A stretch of 64,000 nt of DNA, taken from assembly GCF_900177665.1 (NCBI RefSeq), contig NZ_FXAW01000007.1, positions 62,001-126,000 on the forward strand, written 5' to 3'. Each line of letters starts with the position of its first letter. Position 1 is the stretch's first letter. Origin of the DNA: Marivirga sericea (GTDB lineage Bacteria > Bacteroidota > Bacteroidia > Cytophagales > Cyclobacteriaceae). This document shows positions 34,458 through 43,898 of the stretch, one piece after another. The notes beneath the pieces are model-generated. The model was given only the letters and a program-made list of their open reading frames with translations. It searched no databases and was not told where the DNA came from. A program made the position numbers and the translations under genes.

Positions 34458-35564
34458 ATGAAAATTTCATTCCAAAACTCATTTTTTACTTTGGCATTCA
34501 TTGCACTCCTGATTGCATTTTTGATAGTGGCCAAGTCAATTTTGATTTCTCTCGGCATCGCCCTGCTATTAGCCTTTATCTTGTACCCTGTACATAAAAA
34601 ATTTATAAGGTGGGGAGTAGGGAATATCCTAGCTGGTTTTCTTTCTATTTTACTGCTTATCATAATCATCGGAGGAGGAATTACTTTTTTTTCTGCGGAA
34701 ATCATAGCGTTATCAGATGAGATTAGCACCTTTGGAGAAAAACTATCAAAGCTTTATACTGATGTTATTTTTTACATCAACAAGAATGTCAGCATAGTTC
34801 AGGATTTGAACAAAGACCAATTGATGGTAGATATCAAATCGTGGCTAAAAGACTCTGCCGGTAGCCTTTTAGGCGGAACCTTTAATAGCACGGCAAATTT
34901 TTTCACAGGCATGGTAACGATGTTTATTTACTTGTTTCTATTCCTGATTTATCACAAGGGCCTTGTAAGGGCTTTTATGAAATTCTCCCCAGAAGACAAA
35001 AAAGAGCAGTTCTTCAACATGCTTAAAGGAGTGCAACAAGTAGGGCAGAAATACCTTTCAGGTATGCTTGTTTTAATCCTAGTTTTAGGCCTTGCCAATA
35101 GCATCGGACTTTGGATCATTGGAATTGATAGTCCCTTCCTATTTGGCTTTTTAGCGGCTTCTTTGTCGATTATCCCCTATATCGGCACTACATTGGGGGC
35201 CACTATCCCGGTTTTATATGCTTTTATGTCTCATGACCAGCTCTGGGTACCATTGGCTGTAGCCGCTTTGTTTTGGTTTGTTCAGCTAATTGAAAGTAAT
35301 TTCTTAAGCCCTAAAATTGTGGGCAATAGCGTAAATGTAAATGCCTTTGCTGCTATTCTAAGTTTGATTATAGGGGCATCCATATGGGGAGTAGCTGGTA
35401 TGGTGCTGTTCCTCCCCTTCGCTGCTATGCTCAAAGTAATATGTGAAGAATATGAACCGCTACAACCCCTTGCTCTTTTAATAGGAAACAGTAATTTTCA
35501 AGATGGGGATGGCAATAAAAAAGGGTTGTTTTCTAGATTGAAAGAGAAGTTCAAAAGCAATTGA
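34458..35564 (+). CDS. AI-2E family transporter (second copy)
   Basis: 368 aa, the same fold as the permease at 30513 but clearly divergent in sequence. N-terminal helices (about 8-42 and 55-80), a soluble helical region (about 85-145, LSDEISTFGEKLSKLYTDVI), then helices with GIDSPFLFGFLAASLSIIPYIG and IWGVAGMVLFLPFAAMLKV. A C-terminal basic tail follows. It follows the GH113-like gene by 11 bases, so it is likely the last gene of that plus-strand operon. Substrate unknown. Confidence 0.92.
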   Translation: MKISFQNSFFTLAFIALLIAFLIVAKSILISLGIALLLAFILYPVHKKFIRWGVGNILAGFLSILLLIIIIGGGITFFSAEIIALSDEISTFGEKLSKLYTDVIFYINKNVSIVQDLNKDQLMVDIKSWLKDSAGSLLGGTFNSTANFFTGMVTMFIYLFLFLIYHKGLVRAFMKFSPEDKKEQFFNMLKGVQQVGQKYLSGMLVLILVLGLANSIGLWIIGIDSPFLFGFLAASLSIIPYIGTTLGATIPVLYAFMSHDQLWVPLAVAALFWFVQLIESNFLSPKIVGNSVNVNAFAAILSLIIGASIWGVAGMVLFLPFAAMLKVICEEYEPLQPLALLIGNSNFQDGDGNKKGLFSRLKEKFKSN

Positions 35565-35640
35565 TTAAGCTCCAGAAAACGCAAGTAAAAGAATTTTTTA
35601 TTTCAATATTAAAAACAGCAAGAGCTTAGCAGATGTATGC

Positions 35641-36189
35641 TTACTTCTTGACCCTATTCGGGTTATCATTAATAAAGGCTTTCCAGCTCTTAGGACCGCT
35701 AGTAGTTTTACCCCCCTGGAAATGATGGCAAACTGCCACTCCTAATGCATCGGTTGCATCTAGCAACTTGGGGATCTCCTTTATACCTAATAAGGTTTTT
35801 AACATTTCCGCAACTTGCTCTTTTGATGCATTCCCATTTCCAGTCACGGACTGCTTTACCTTTTTAGGAGCATATTCCGAAATGGGTAAGTCTAGTCGAA
35901 GTGCTGCTGCCATAGCAACTCCTTGAGCTCTCCCCAGCTTGAGCATTGACTGTATATTTTTCCCATAAAAAGGAGCCTCTAGAGCCACTTCATCAGGGGC
36001 ATAATCTTCAATCAAACTTGTGACTCTATCGAAAATCTTACGGAGCTTTATTTCATGATTGGCATACTTGGACAAATGGATTACTCCATACTGAAGCATT
36101 GTCATTTTATTACCAATGATTTGGATTACCCCATATCCCATAACCGAAGTACCGGGATCAAGCCCTAATATGATTTTGTCTTTTGCCAT
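35641..36189 (-). CDS. ruvC: Holliday junction resolvase RuvC
   Basis: 182 aa, normal RuvC length. Acidic catalytic residues are in [14 protein letters not shown] (Asp near 11), [13 protein letters not shown] (Glu near 70) and [14 protein letters not shown] near residue 145, with the characteristic [15 protein letters not shown] in between. It cleaves four-way DNA junctions bound by RuvAB. The gene stands alone, convergent with the permease gene and separated from polA by about 180 bases. Confidence 0.97.
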   Translation of the reverse strand: MAKDKIILGLDPGTSVMGYGVIQIIGNKMTMLQYGVIHLSKYANHEIKLRKIFDRVTSLIEDYAPDEVALEAPFYGKNIQSMLKLGRAQGVAMAAALRLDLPISEYAPKKVKQSVTGNGNASKEQVAEMLKTLLGIKEIPKLLDATDALGVAVCHHFQGGKTTSGPKSWKAFINDNPNRVKK

Positions 36190-36200
36190 TGCGAAGAACC

Positions 36201-36225
36201 TAGATTCTAGAATTTAGATTCTAGA
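36201..36225. repeat. tandem 11-bp direct repeats upstream of ruvC
   Basis: TAGATTCTAGA occurs at 36201-36211 and again at 36215-36225, a 14-base period, each copy containing the TCTAGA palindrome. It lies 12-36 bases ahead of the ruvC start codon, in the 5' leader or promoter area. It may be an operator or merely simple sequence. Confidence 0.5.
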
Positions 36226-36372
36226 CGTTTCATTTATTTACTTCCTGTTTAATTGTACTTTTATCTCGTAAAAAGCATTTCCTAAAGAATAATTTTCGGT
36301 CTGACCTGCGGTACTGACCTCATCATACCACTTCTAACTTTCTACTTCACACATCAAACTTCCCACTTTCTA

Positions 36373-39183
36373 TCAATGTGCCTCACTCCAATTATCTGCA
36401 ATACCAACCCCAATTTCCATGGGAACATCCAGCTCCATGGCATTCTTCATCAAATCCACTACTTTTTCCTTTAGCTTCTCAACTTCATCCTTATGAGCAT
36501 CAAAAATCAATTCATCATGCACCTGCATAATCATCTTTGATTTCATCTTTTCTTTCTCCATCCATTTATGAATGTTAATCATAGCCACCTTAATCATGTC
36601 AGCAGCACTGCCTTGAATAGGTGCGTTTATTGCATTTCGCTCCGCATAACCTCTTATGGTTTGATTTCTAGAATTAATATCTCTTAACCATCGCTTTCTT
36701 CCTAATATAGTGGTTACATATTCTTTTTCTCTGGCTTCCTCTTTCACTTTTTCCATGTATTCACTCACCTTGGGGAATTCTTTGAAGTAAGCTTTAATAA
36801 TATCAGAAGCTTCAGTTCTGGAGATATTAAGATTTTGAGCTAAACCAAAAGCTGAAATCCCATAAATAATACCAAAATTAACTTCTTTGGCTTTTCTTCT
36901 CATGCCCGGGTCAACATCATCCAATTCCACACCGAAGACTTTTGCAGCAGTGGTAGCATGAATATCCCTACCATTCTTAAATGCCTCCATCATGGCCTCA
37001 TCTTGCGAGAAGGCAGCCATTATACGCAACTCAATTTGAGAATAATCTGCCGCCATCAATTGATAATTTTCATCTCTAGGCACAAATGCTTTTCTAATTA
37101 ATCGCCCTTTTTCAGTTCGTATTGGTATATTTTGAAGATTCGGATTGTTGGAGCTTAATCGACCGGTTGCTGCTACTGCTTGTCGATAGTCTGTATGAAC
37201 TCGTCCATCCTTCTTACTTATTAGCTTTGGTAAAGCATCCACATAAGTAGATTTCAATTTCTGATATTCCCTGAATTCTAAAATCTTATCCGCTATTTCA
37301 TGTTCATTAGCCAACTTAGATAAAATCTCCTCTCCCGTAGCATATTGTCCGGTTTTGGTCTTTTTTGGTTTGTCAACCAATTTCATTTTATCAAAAAGAA
37401 TCTCACCCAACTGTTTTGGTGATGCGATGTTAAATTCCTGACCTGCTAATTCAAAAATTTTCTCTTGGGCTTCTAATGCAGCAGTTTCTAATTCTTTAGA
37501 CATTTTGGCCAATGCATCCTTATCAATTTTCACGCCTTCGTATTCCATTTCTGCCAATACATAAGAAAGTGGCTCTTCTACTTCATGCAGTAGATTTTCA
37601 AGATTATTTTCCTTTATCTCTTTTTCCAAAATATGCTTCAACTGTAGTGTTATATCAGCATCTTCACCTGCATATTCTACTACGTCCTCTACCGGTACAT
37701 CACGCATATTCCCTTGCTTCACACCTTTTTTACCAATCAATTCAGTTATGGAAACCGGACTGTAGTTCAGGTAATTCTCAGCCATGACATCCATGTTATG
37801 GCGAGTTTCAGGATCTATTTGGTAATGAGCCAGCATGGTATCAAACATTTTTCCTTTGACTCTAATCCCATAATTGCGTATCACTTGGATATCATATTTC
37901 AAGTTTTGCCCTATTTTTATGATATCTTCATTTTCTAACACCTCCTTAAATTCATCCGCAATTTTCTGAGCTTCCTTCTGATCGGCAGGAAAAGGCACAT
38001 AATAAGCTTCCCCAGCTACATAGGAGAATGCGAGACCAACCAACTCTGCGTCTTTCGGTTCCAAATCAGTAGTTTCTGTATCAAAACAAAATTCGTCTTG
38101 TATAGATAAATAGGTAATTAAGTCCTCCCTCAATTCCCGAGTATCAATTAGGTGGTAGTGATGTACAGTATTTGCTAAGGTTCTTCTTTCTGCAGGCTCT
38201 TCCTCCTTGTCTGCAGCCTCCTCAGGAGAATCAGTGAACATAGACATTTGAGCGGGGTCAACCTTTGAAGAAGACTTTGCTGGAGCAGCTGGTTCTTCTC
38301 CCAAAACCCTTTTCATTAGGGTCCTAAATTCGAGCTCCTCAAATAACTCTTTTAATACCTCTTCATTTGGTTCATCTAATACCAGCTTATCTGGTTCATA
38401 TTTTAATGGAACATCTATTTTGATAGTGGCTAATTTTTTGGAAAGTAAAGCCTGTTCTTTATTAGCTTCCACCTTTTCCTTCATTTTTCCTTTTAGCTCA
38501 TCGGTGTGTTCAAGCAACCCTTCTACAGAACCATATTGCTTCAAGAATTTAACTGCAGTTTTAGCCCCCACTCCTGGGATGCCCGGTATATTGTCAACTG
38601 CATCGCCTTGTAATCCCAAAATATCAATAACCTGCTCTACACGATCAATATCAAATTTTTTCTTCACTTCTTCTATGCCTAACACGTCAACACCATTCCC
38701 CATAAAGGCTGGCTTGTATAGAAACACATTTTCTGTCACCATTTGAGCATAATCCTTGTCAGGCGTCATCATATAGACTTTAAAGCCATCTTCACCTGCC
38801 TGTTTCGCAATAGTTCCGATGATATCATCTGCTTCAAAGCCATCCATGATGAGTACTGGAATATTAAATGCTTCTACAATTTTCTTTACATAAGGAATGG
38901 CCACTCTAATATCCTCAGGTTGTGCTTCCCTTTGGGCTTTATATTCAGGGAATTCTTCATGTCTAAAAGTTGGAGCAGAGGTATCAAATGCAACTCCTAT
39001 ATGCGTAGGCTTTTCTTTTTTCAGTATTTCTAACAAGCTATTGGTGAATCCTAGTGCTGCTCCAGTATTCATGCCTTTTGAATTAATTCTTGGTGTCTTG
39101 CTAAAAGCAAAATGTGCTCTATAAATTAGCGCCATTGCATCAAGAAGGAATAATTTTTTATCAGATTCAGGTGTATTGCTCAT
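36373..39183 (-). CDS. polA: DNA polymerase I
   Basis: 936 aa with all three activities. The 5' nuclease domain (about 8-300) carries FEADDIIGTIAKQ and TPDKDYAQMV; the 3'-5' exonuclease (about 345-530) keeps its acidic residues in FCFDTETTDLEPKD, QNLKYDIQVI and YAGEDADITLQL, so proofreading should be intact; the polymerase domain (about 560-936) has ADYSQIELRIMAAFS, RRKAKEVNFGIIYG and MQVHDELIFDAH. A flexible acidic linker (about 305-335) joins the first two. It removes primers and fills gaps in replication and repair. Confidence 0.98.
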   Translation of the reverse strand: MSNTPESDKKLFLLDAMALIYRAHFAFSKTPRINSKGMNTGAALGFTNSLLEILKKEKPTHIGVAFDTSAPTFRHEEFPEYKAQREAQPEDIRVAIPYVKKIVEAFNIPVLIMDGFEADDIIGTIAKQAGEDGFKVYMMTPDKDYAQMVTENVFLYKPAFMGNGVDVLGIEEVKKKFDIDRVEQVIDILGLQGDAVDNIPGIPGVGAKTAVKFLKQYGSVEGLLEHTDELKGKMKEKVEANKEQALLSKKLATIKIDVPLKYEPDKLVLDEPNEEVLKELFEELEFRTLMKRVLGEEPAAPAKSSSKVDPAQMSMFTDSPEEAADKEEEPAERRTLANTVHHYHLIDTRELREDLITYLSIQDEFCFDTETTDLEPKDAELVGLAFSYVAGEAYYVPFPADQKEAQKIADEFKEVLENEDIIKIGQNLKYDIQVIRNYGIRVKGKMFDTMLAHYQIDPETRHNMDVMAENYLNYSPVSITELIGKKGVKQGNMRDVPVEDVVEYAGEDADITLQLKHILEKEIKENNLENLLHEVEEPLSYVLAEMEYEGVKIDKDALAKMSKELETAALEAQEKIFELAGQEFNIASPKQLGEILFDKMKLVDKPKKTKTGQYATGEEILSKLANEHEIADKILEFREYQKLKSTYVDALPKLISKKDGRVHTDYRQAVAATGRLSSNNPNLQNIPIRTEKGRLIRKAFVPRDENYQLMAADYSQIELRIMAAFSQDEAMMEAFKNGRDIHATTAAKVFGVELDDVDPGMRRKAKEVNFGIIYGISAFGLAQNLNISRTEASDIIKAYFKEFPKVSEYMEKVKEEAREKEYVTTILGRKRWLRDINSRNQTIRGYAERNAINAPIQGSAADMIKVAMINIHKWMEKEKMKSKMIMQVHDELIFDAHKDEVEKLKEKVVDLMKNAMELDVPMEIGVGIADNWSEAH

Positions 39184-39276
39184 TTGATATTTAATTCAGA
39201 ATTTAAAGAGATTTTAAAGTTAGAAAATTGTTGACCGAAAAGGAATGACAAACAGACAATTCCTTTAAAGTTATAA

Positions 39277-40653
39277 TTAATTCCTTTTATCAGTAAAATC
39301 CCCTTTTAAAATAACCCTCTCTAAGCTCCTCAAGTTTTGAATATCATCTAAAGGATTTTTAACTAAGATTAATAAATCTGCTACTTTCCCCTCTTCTACA
39401 CTTCCATAATATTTTTCCAAATCCATAAATTCAGGACCATGGATCAAAGAAGTTTGTAAAGCCTCAGCTGGAGTAAGTCCAGCATCAACCAAACTAAACA
39501 ATTCGCCCCAAAGTGCTTCTCCAGGATAAACAAAAGAATTGAACGGTCCACAGTCTGAACCGGCCAAAATAGGAACACCAGCATCGAACATGGGTCGAAT
39601 CATTTGCTTAGCTAAGTCCGACACTTTTTCTCGCATCTGACTTCCTGATGACTTGGCTCTTTGAGCAGATTTAATTCTTCCTTCATAAGTTTTTTGAACA
39701 CCCGTTCCTATTTGGTTGAGCAGGGAGTCTTCGCTGTGATCTTTATCAGCTAACTGGGAAAGTACTTTTCCAATATATAGCGTAGGGGTGATATACACTT
39801 CTTTTTTAGCCAGTTTCGTAAAAAATTCGTTTGCTAATTGGGAGTCATAAGTATCCGTGATAGTTTCCATCATGCCATAGCCTAAACCCAATTCCGTTAA
39901 ACTATCTGCCTTAGGTGAACAAGCCTTCATCACATAATACATATGTTCACTTCCATCCAATCCCAAATCAACTGCTTTATTCAAATCGGCCGACATGGGC
40001 ATATGACCGGTAACTTTCATACCTCTTTTGTCTGTTGCTTCTATAATGGCATAGAAATTTTCTTTTGATAAACTTCCATCATAAATTTTTACGTAATCTA
40101 CTCCAATTGATTCTAAAGAATCCAAGGCATTTTGAATATCTTGATCATTTTCAATTTTAATTGATCCTTCCCAAGCAGGCTTTGGCCCATCTAGCTTTGG
40201 GCCAGAAGTAAAAATTCTTGGACCTACTAATTCGTTCTGCATAATTTTTTCCTGCCAACCCATCACCGCAGGCGTTATATCACCACCCGCATCTCGAACA
40301 GTGGTCACCCCAAATTTTGAAAACAAGCCCAATAAATCCTGATTTCCAGCAATTAAGTCCGTTCCGCCTCTGAAATGTACATGATTATCCCACAGGCCAG
40401 GCATAACGTATTTTTCTTTTAGATCGACAGATCTTTGAGCGCTATAAACAGGTATTTCATCCATAGGACCCGTGGCAAAAATTGTATCTGCCTTAATTGC
40501 TACATATTGTTTTTCGAGTGTCTTGTTATTTTGAATATCTACAATGGAAGCATTCATCAGAATTAAATCAACAGATATTTGCTTATTAAGAGTACAAGAT
40601 GACACTAAAATGACACTAAGTAGTGTAAGGAAAAGTGAGCGATGTGACTTCAT
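39277..40653 (-). CDS. amidohydrolase family lipoprotein (imidazolonepropionase/prolidase-like)
   Basis: 458 aa. Signal with lipobox (LLSVILVSSCTLN, Cys20), so it is anchored in the envelope. The metal-dependent hydrolase barrel shows LWDNHVHFRGG (HxH), VDYVKIYDGS (Lys ligand), VTGHMPMS, GSEHMYYV and AGSDCGPF (catalytic Asp). Typical relatives act on Xaa-Pro dipeptides or cyclic amides, but the exact substrate cannot be assigned. The C-terminal GKVADLLILVKNPLDDI is the usual second half of the small beta domain. Monocistronic. Confidence 0.9.
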   Translation of the reverse strand: MKSHRSLFLTLLSVILVSSCTLNKQISVDLILMNASIVDIQNNKTLEKQYVAIKADTIFATGPMDEIPVYSAQRSVDLKEKYVMPGLWDNHVHFRGGTDLIAGNQDLLGLFSKFGVTTVRDAGGDITPAVMGWQEKIMQNELVGPRIFTSGPKLDGPKPAWEGSIKIENDQDIQNALDSLESIGVDYVKIYDGSLSKENFYAIIEATDKRGMKVTGHMPMSADLNKAVDLGLDGSEHMYYVMKACSPKADSLTELGLGYGMMETITDTYDSQLANEFFTKLAKKEVYITPTLYIGKVLSQLADKDHSEDSLLNQIGTGVQKTYEGRIKSAQRAKSSGSQMREKVSDLAKQMIRPMFDAGVPILAGSDCGPFNSFVYPGEALWGELFSLVDAGLTPAEALQTSLIHGPEFMDLEKYYGSVEEGKVADLLILVKNPLDDIQNLRSLERVILKGDFTDKRN

Positions 40654-40712
40654 GATTTTTCTTTAAATATAATGAAATTGATCTAAGATGTGGAATCCAT
40701 ATCAAAGGGAAC

Positions 40713-40798
40713 AGTAATCATTACTAGGCAGAGACTAGCGATTGTAGACATTCACTTCCACTAGCCTCCGGCTAGTTAAAATTACTACCGCCTCTGCC
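40713..40798. repeat. cluster of intergenic palindromes
   Basis: Three dyads are packed between the amidohydrolase start and the queuosine-transporter stop: AGTAAT/ATTACT (40713-40725), ACTAGCC/GGCTAGT with a 3-base loop (40760-40776), and GGCAGAG (40727-40733) with CTCTGCC (40792-40798) enclosing the previous one. None has a T run. It resembles the short palindromic intergenic repeats found in many Bacteroidota; I cannot show other copies in this window. Confidence 0.5.
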
Positions 40799-40801
40799 GA
40801 A

Positions 40802-41605
40802 CTAGAAAAAGCCCTCCCCAGCAGCTTCCTCTGTAATCCTCTCGGAATTTTCCTTCCCTAAATATCGATCTATCAAGAAATGAGCAACGTAAAGAAGTGG
40901 CGTCAGTAAAATAGCCAGTGCACCTTTATATATATAATTAATGACTCCAACAGAGAGCACTTGTTCCATGCTCCAATTCCCAAAAACAAAGAAAGCAATC
41001 CAAAGGACCACAAAGCTGTCTACTAACTGGCTAACCAAGGTTGAACCCGTAGCTCTGAGCCATATCTTGCCACTTCCTGTAAATTTTCTTAAGTGTTGAA
41101 AAACCAAGACATCTAAAAACTGACCAATCAAAAAAGCGGTCAAAGAACCGATGATAATTCCTAAACCTTGTTGAAAAATAACTCCGTACGCATAATTAAT
41201 GTTAAAATCCTTTCCATTCGGATCAGGTGAATTAACATTCAACCAAAAATCTGCTGGTGCCAGTTTAGTCACAGCATAAATCACAAAAAAGGAATATAAA
41301 ATAAACAAGGCAGTTAAGAAACTGATTCTACGCACTCCTTTTTTACCGAAATATTCATTAATAATATCAGTCGTGACAAAAACAATAGGCCAGATGATGA
41401 CGCCAGCAGTAAGATTAAAATCTAATACAAAATCACCAAACAGTCTGATTTGTGCAGGTGGAAAACCTAAAGTAGATTCAGCTGAAAAAATCTTGACTCC
41501 CAGAATCTCAGCCAATAGTGCATTGGTGAGGAAAATCCCACTTAGAACAATAAAAAGATTCCTTTTCTTTCTATTCAGAGATCCACTTGACTTTGTTGCC
41601 TCCAT
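40802..41605 (-). CDS. queuosine precursor transporter (YhhQ/QPTR family)
   Basis: 267 aa from MEATKSSGSLNRKK, whose ATG begins one base after the rnz stop; the longer frame would start inside rnz and adds no family sequence. Six or seven transmembrane helices with family features: FLTNALLAEILGVKIF, WPIVFVTTDIINEYFGKKGVR and GSLTAFLIGQFLDVLVFQ. It imports queuine or preQ0/preQ1 for tRNA queuosine synthesis. It is the third gene of an operon with a STAS protein and RNase Z. Confidence 0.93.
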   Translation of the reverse strand: MEATKSSGSLNRKKRNLFIVLSGIFLTNALLAEILGVKIFSAESTLGFPPAQIRLFGDFVLDFNLTAGVIIWPIVFVTTDIINEYFGKKGVRRISFLTALFILYSFFVIYAVTKLAPADFWLNVNSPDPNGKDFNINYAYGVIFQQGLGIIIGSLTAFLIGQFLDVLVFQHLRKFTGSGKIWLRATGSTLVSQLVDSFVVLWIAFFVFGNWSMEQVLSVGVINYIYKGALAILLTPLLYVAHFLIDRYLGKENSERITEEAAGEGFF

Positions 41606-41606
41606 C

Positions 41607-42521
41607 CTATTCGTTAATTGTAAAAACTTTTCCTTCCTCAGCCAGCTGAGTATTCGCAAATTCTTTTTGCGCCTCCTCTAATAATGGATACAACTCTTTA
41701 TATCGATTTGAAAAATGGCCAATCAATAACTGTCCTACATTCGATTTTTTTGCAATAATACCAGCCTGTTTAACTGTTGTATGGAAGGTAGCTTCTGCCC
41801 TCTCTAAGTTTTCATGTAAAAAAGTTCCTTCATGATAGAGTAAGTCAACTTCTCTTACCAAAGGAATGATTTCTTCATTATATTTAGTATCAGAACAATA
41901 CGCATAACTTCTGGAGCGCTTAGCGGGCAAAGTATAATCTGAATTTCTGAGTTTCAGTTGACCTGACTCATCCAACACATCTTCACCCTTTTTCAAAATA
42001 TTAATATCTCTAACGCTTAGTTCCAAAACTTTTTCTTTTCGCAGGCGCTTGGGCTTGGGCTTTTCTTTGATCAGGAATCCTGTGCATGGAATTCTGTGTT
42101 GAAGGGGAATAGTTTGTACTGTAATTTTTGGATGATCTAAAATCAGTTCGGATTGGTCGCCTTTTAATTCTTGAAAATGGATGGGATAACTTAAGCGAGT
42201 ATTTGCGTACTTCAATTGTAAACTTATGATTTCAGACAAGCCTACCGGCCCATAGAGATAAAGATCTGTTTTTCTACCGTTTAGATGCATGGTTGATAGC
42301 AAGCCCATCAAACCTAAGAAGTGATCGCCATGTAAATGGCTTATAAAAATATGGCTCAAGCGATTCTTCCTTAAGCCATATTTTTTCATTTGCATTTGTG
42401 CAGCTTCCCCGCAGTCGATCATGATCTGCAAATCTTGAATCTTCAAGACCTGAGAAGTATGATGCCTGCCATGAGCTGGAGCTGCCGAATTGGAGCCTAA
42501 TATGTGAACTTCAAATGACAA
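41607..42521 (-). CDS. rnz: ribonuclease Z
   Basis: 304 aa metallo-beta-lactamase-fold endonuclease for tRNA 3' maturation. The zinc motif is FISHLHGDHFLGL (HxHxDH), with further ligands in YCSDTKYNEEI, LYHEGTFLHE and LIGHFSNRYKE, and the N-terminal HILGSNSAAPAHGR. The central part (about 150-205) corresponds to the flexible exosite arm region. It is 6 bases after the STAS gene stop and 1 base before the transporter start. Confidence 0.95.
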   Translation of the reverse strand: MSFEVHILGSNSAAPAHGRHHTSQVLKIQDLQIMIDCGEAAQMQMKKYGLRKNRLSHIFISHLHGDHFLGLMGLLSTMHLNGRKTDLYLYGPVGLSEIISLQLKYANTRLSYPIHFQELKGDQSELILDHPKITVQTIPLQHRIPCTGFLIKEKPKPKRLRKEKVLELSVRDINILKKGEDVLDESGQLKLRNSDYTLPAKRSRSYAYCSDTKYNEEIIPLVREVDLLYHEGTFLHENLERAEATFHTTVKQAGIIAKKSNVGQLLIGHFSNRYKELYPLLEEAQKEFANTQLAEEGKVFTINE

Positions 42522-42527
42522 TGGATC

Positions 42528-42911
42528 TTACTCGCTATCGCCTTCTTCACCCAAGCCTTTTTCTAATTCATGCATGAATACAGATTCTACTGCTTCGTGA
42601 ACTGTTGGTAAAATATCGAATACTTTATCCAATTGAGATATTTTAATCAATTTCTCCGTATGCTCTGTAGGAGCCGCGATGATAAAAGCCCCACCATTCT
42701 CACCAAATACTCTATTTCCGACCAATAAAGCACTTAAACCAGAAGAATCGACATATTTCACATCTGACATATCAATGACCATGTTTTGAACACCTTCTGC
42801 TTGCATGGTCACTAAATCTGATTTAAAGCCAGATGCTACGGAAGAATCAAATTTCTCTTCCTTTATTTTAATCAATGAGTATTTTTCTTCTTTATCAATT
42901 GAATATTTCAT
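42528..42911 (-). CDS. STAS domain protein (anti-sigma factor antagonist type)
   Basis: 127 aa. A single STAS domain with the phosphorylatable serine in VKYVDSSGLSALLVGN, preceded by NMVIDMSD, and a helix TEHTEKLIKISQLDKVF. An acidic tail (LEKGLGEEGDSE) closes the protein. Family members bind anti-sigma or switch kinases in partner-switching systems, but no such partner is present nearby. In Bacteroidota this STAS-rnz order is common. It starts the three-gene operon, with its own promoter candidate. Confidence 0.92.
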   Translation of the reverse strand: MKYSIDKEEKYSLIKIKEEKFDSSVASGFKSDLVTMQAEGVQNMVIDMSDVKYVDSSGLSALLVGNRVFGENGGAFIIAAPTEHTEKLIKISQLDKVFDILPTVHEAVESVFMHELEKGLGEEGDSE

Positions 42912-42949
42912 AATGTTTTGTTTAAAAATCTGTATTGCTTTTCAGTAAG

Positions 42950-42957
42950 CAAATCTA
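42950..42957 (-). promoter_or_regulatory. Bacteroidota -7 box ahead of the STAS-rnz-transporter operon
   Basis: TAGATTTG on the minus strand, an exact TAnnTTTG match, ending 38 bases before the STAS start codon in the short gap after purC. No clear -33 TTG at proper distance. Confidence 0.4.
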
Positions 42958-42962
42958 ACTTC

Positions 42963-43898
42963 TTATTTAATACTTTTTAGGATATTTTGTTCAATGGTTT
43001 TTAATACGTCATTGTAATCTCGGGGTTGGAATTTCTCACCAGTTACTTTTTCGTATAATTCTACATAACGATTAGAAATCTCCGCAACCTTCTCATCTGT
43101 CATTTCAGGAATTTGCTGACCGTCTTTTCCTTGAAAACCGTTTTCTATCAACCACTCCCTTACAAATTCTTTTGACAATTGCTTTTGCTTCAATCCTTTC
43201 GATTGATTTTCTTCATATACATCAGCATAAAAGAAGCGTGAAGAATCAGGGGTATGGATTTCATCTATTAAGTAAATTTTATCCCCCATTTTACCAAATT
43301 CATATTTAGTATCTACCAAAATCAAGCCATTTCTAGCAGCTAGGTCAGTACCTCTTTGAAACAATTGTTGAGTATAGTCCTCCAGTTTCTCATATTCTGC
43401 TTTTGAAACTAAGCCTTGTTTCAAAATTTCCTCTTTCGAAATATCCTCATCATGTCCTTCATGCGCTTTGGTAGTAGGCGTAATGATCGGTTGAGGCAAT
43501 TTATCATTTTCCTTTAACCCTTCTGGTAAAGAAACACCACAAATACTGCGCCTCCCATCTCGATATTCTCGCCAGGCATGACCTGCTAAATAGCCTCTAA
43601 TGACCATTTCAACAGGGTAAGTCTCGCAATTAAACCCTACACTCACATTGGCGTCAGGATTAGATAACAACCAATTTGGTACTACATCCTCCGTAGCTTT
43701 TAAAGCTTTGGCTGCTATTTGATTTAAGACTTGTCCTTTAAAAGGAATAGCCCTTGGCATCACGACATCAAAAGCAGAAAGCCGATCAGTGGCCACCATT
43801 ATTAATTGATTGGGTGTAGTATAAACATCCCTTACTTTCCCTCTATAAAAATTTTGCTGATTAGGCAGCTGAAAATTGGTTTCTCTAATTGCTTCCAT
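42963..43898 (-). CDS. purC: phosphoribosylaminoimidazole-succinocarboxamide synthase
   Basis: 311 aa SAICAR synthetase of the longer type. Recognisable segments: [28 protein letters not shown] near the N-terminus is split over residues about 18-45, [17 protein letters not shown], and [10 protein letters not shown] with [13 protein letters not shown] near the active site. It condenses CAIR with aspartate in de novo purine synthesis. The gene is upstream of the STAS operon but separated by a likely promoter. A CAAAAATA (43904-43911) directly before the start would be a -7 box only for a leaderless transcript. Confidence 0.97.
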   Translation of the reverse strand: MEAIRETNFQLPNQQNFYRGKVRDVYTTPNQLIMVATDRLSAFDVVMPRAIPFKGQVLNQIAAKALKATEDVVPNWLLSNPDANVSVGFNCETYPVEMVIRGYLAGHAWREYRDGRRSICGVSLPEGLKENDKLPQPIITPTTKAHEGHDEDISKEEILKQGLVSKAEYEKLEDYTQQLFQRGTDLAARNGLILVDTKYEFGKMGDKIYLIDEIHTPDSSRFFYADVYEENQSKGLKQKQLSKEFVREWLIENGFQGKDGQQIPEMTDEKVAEISNRYVELYEKVTGEKFQPRDYNDVLKTIEQNILKSIK

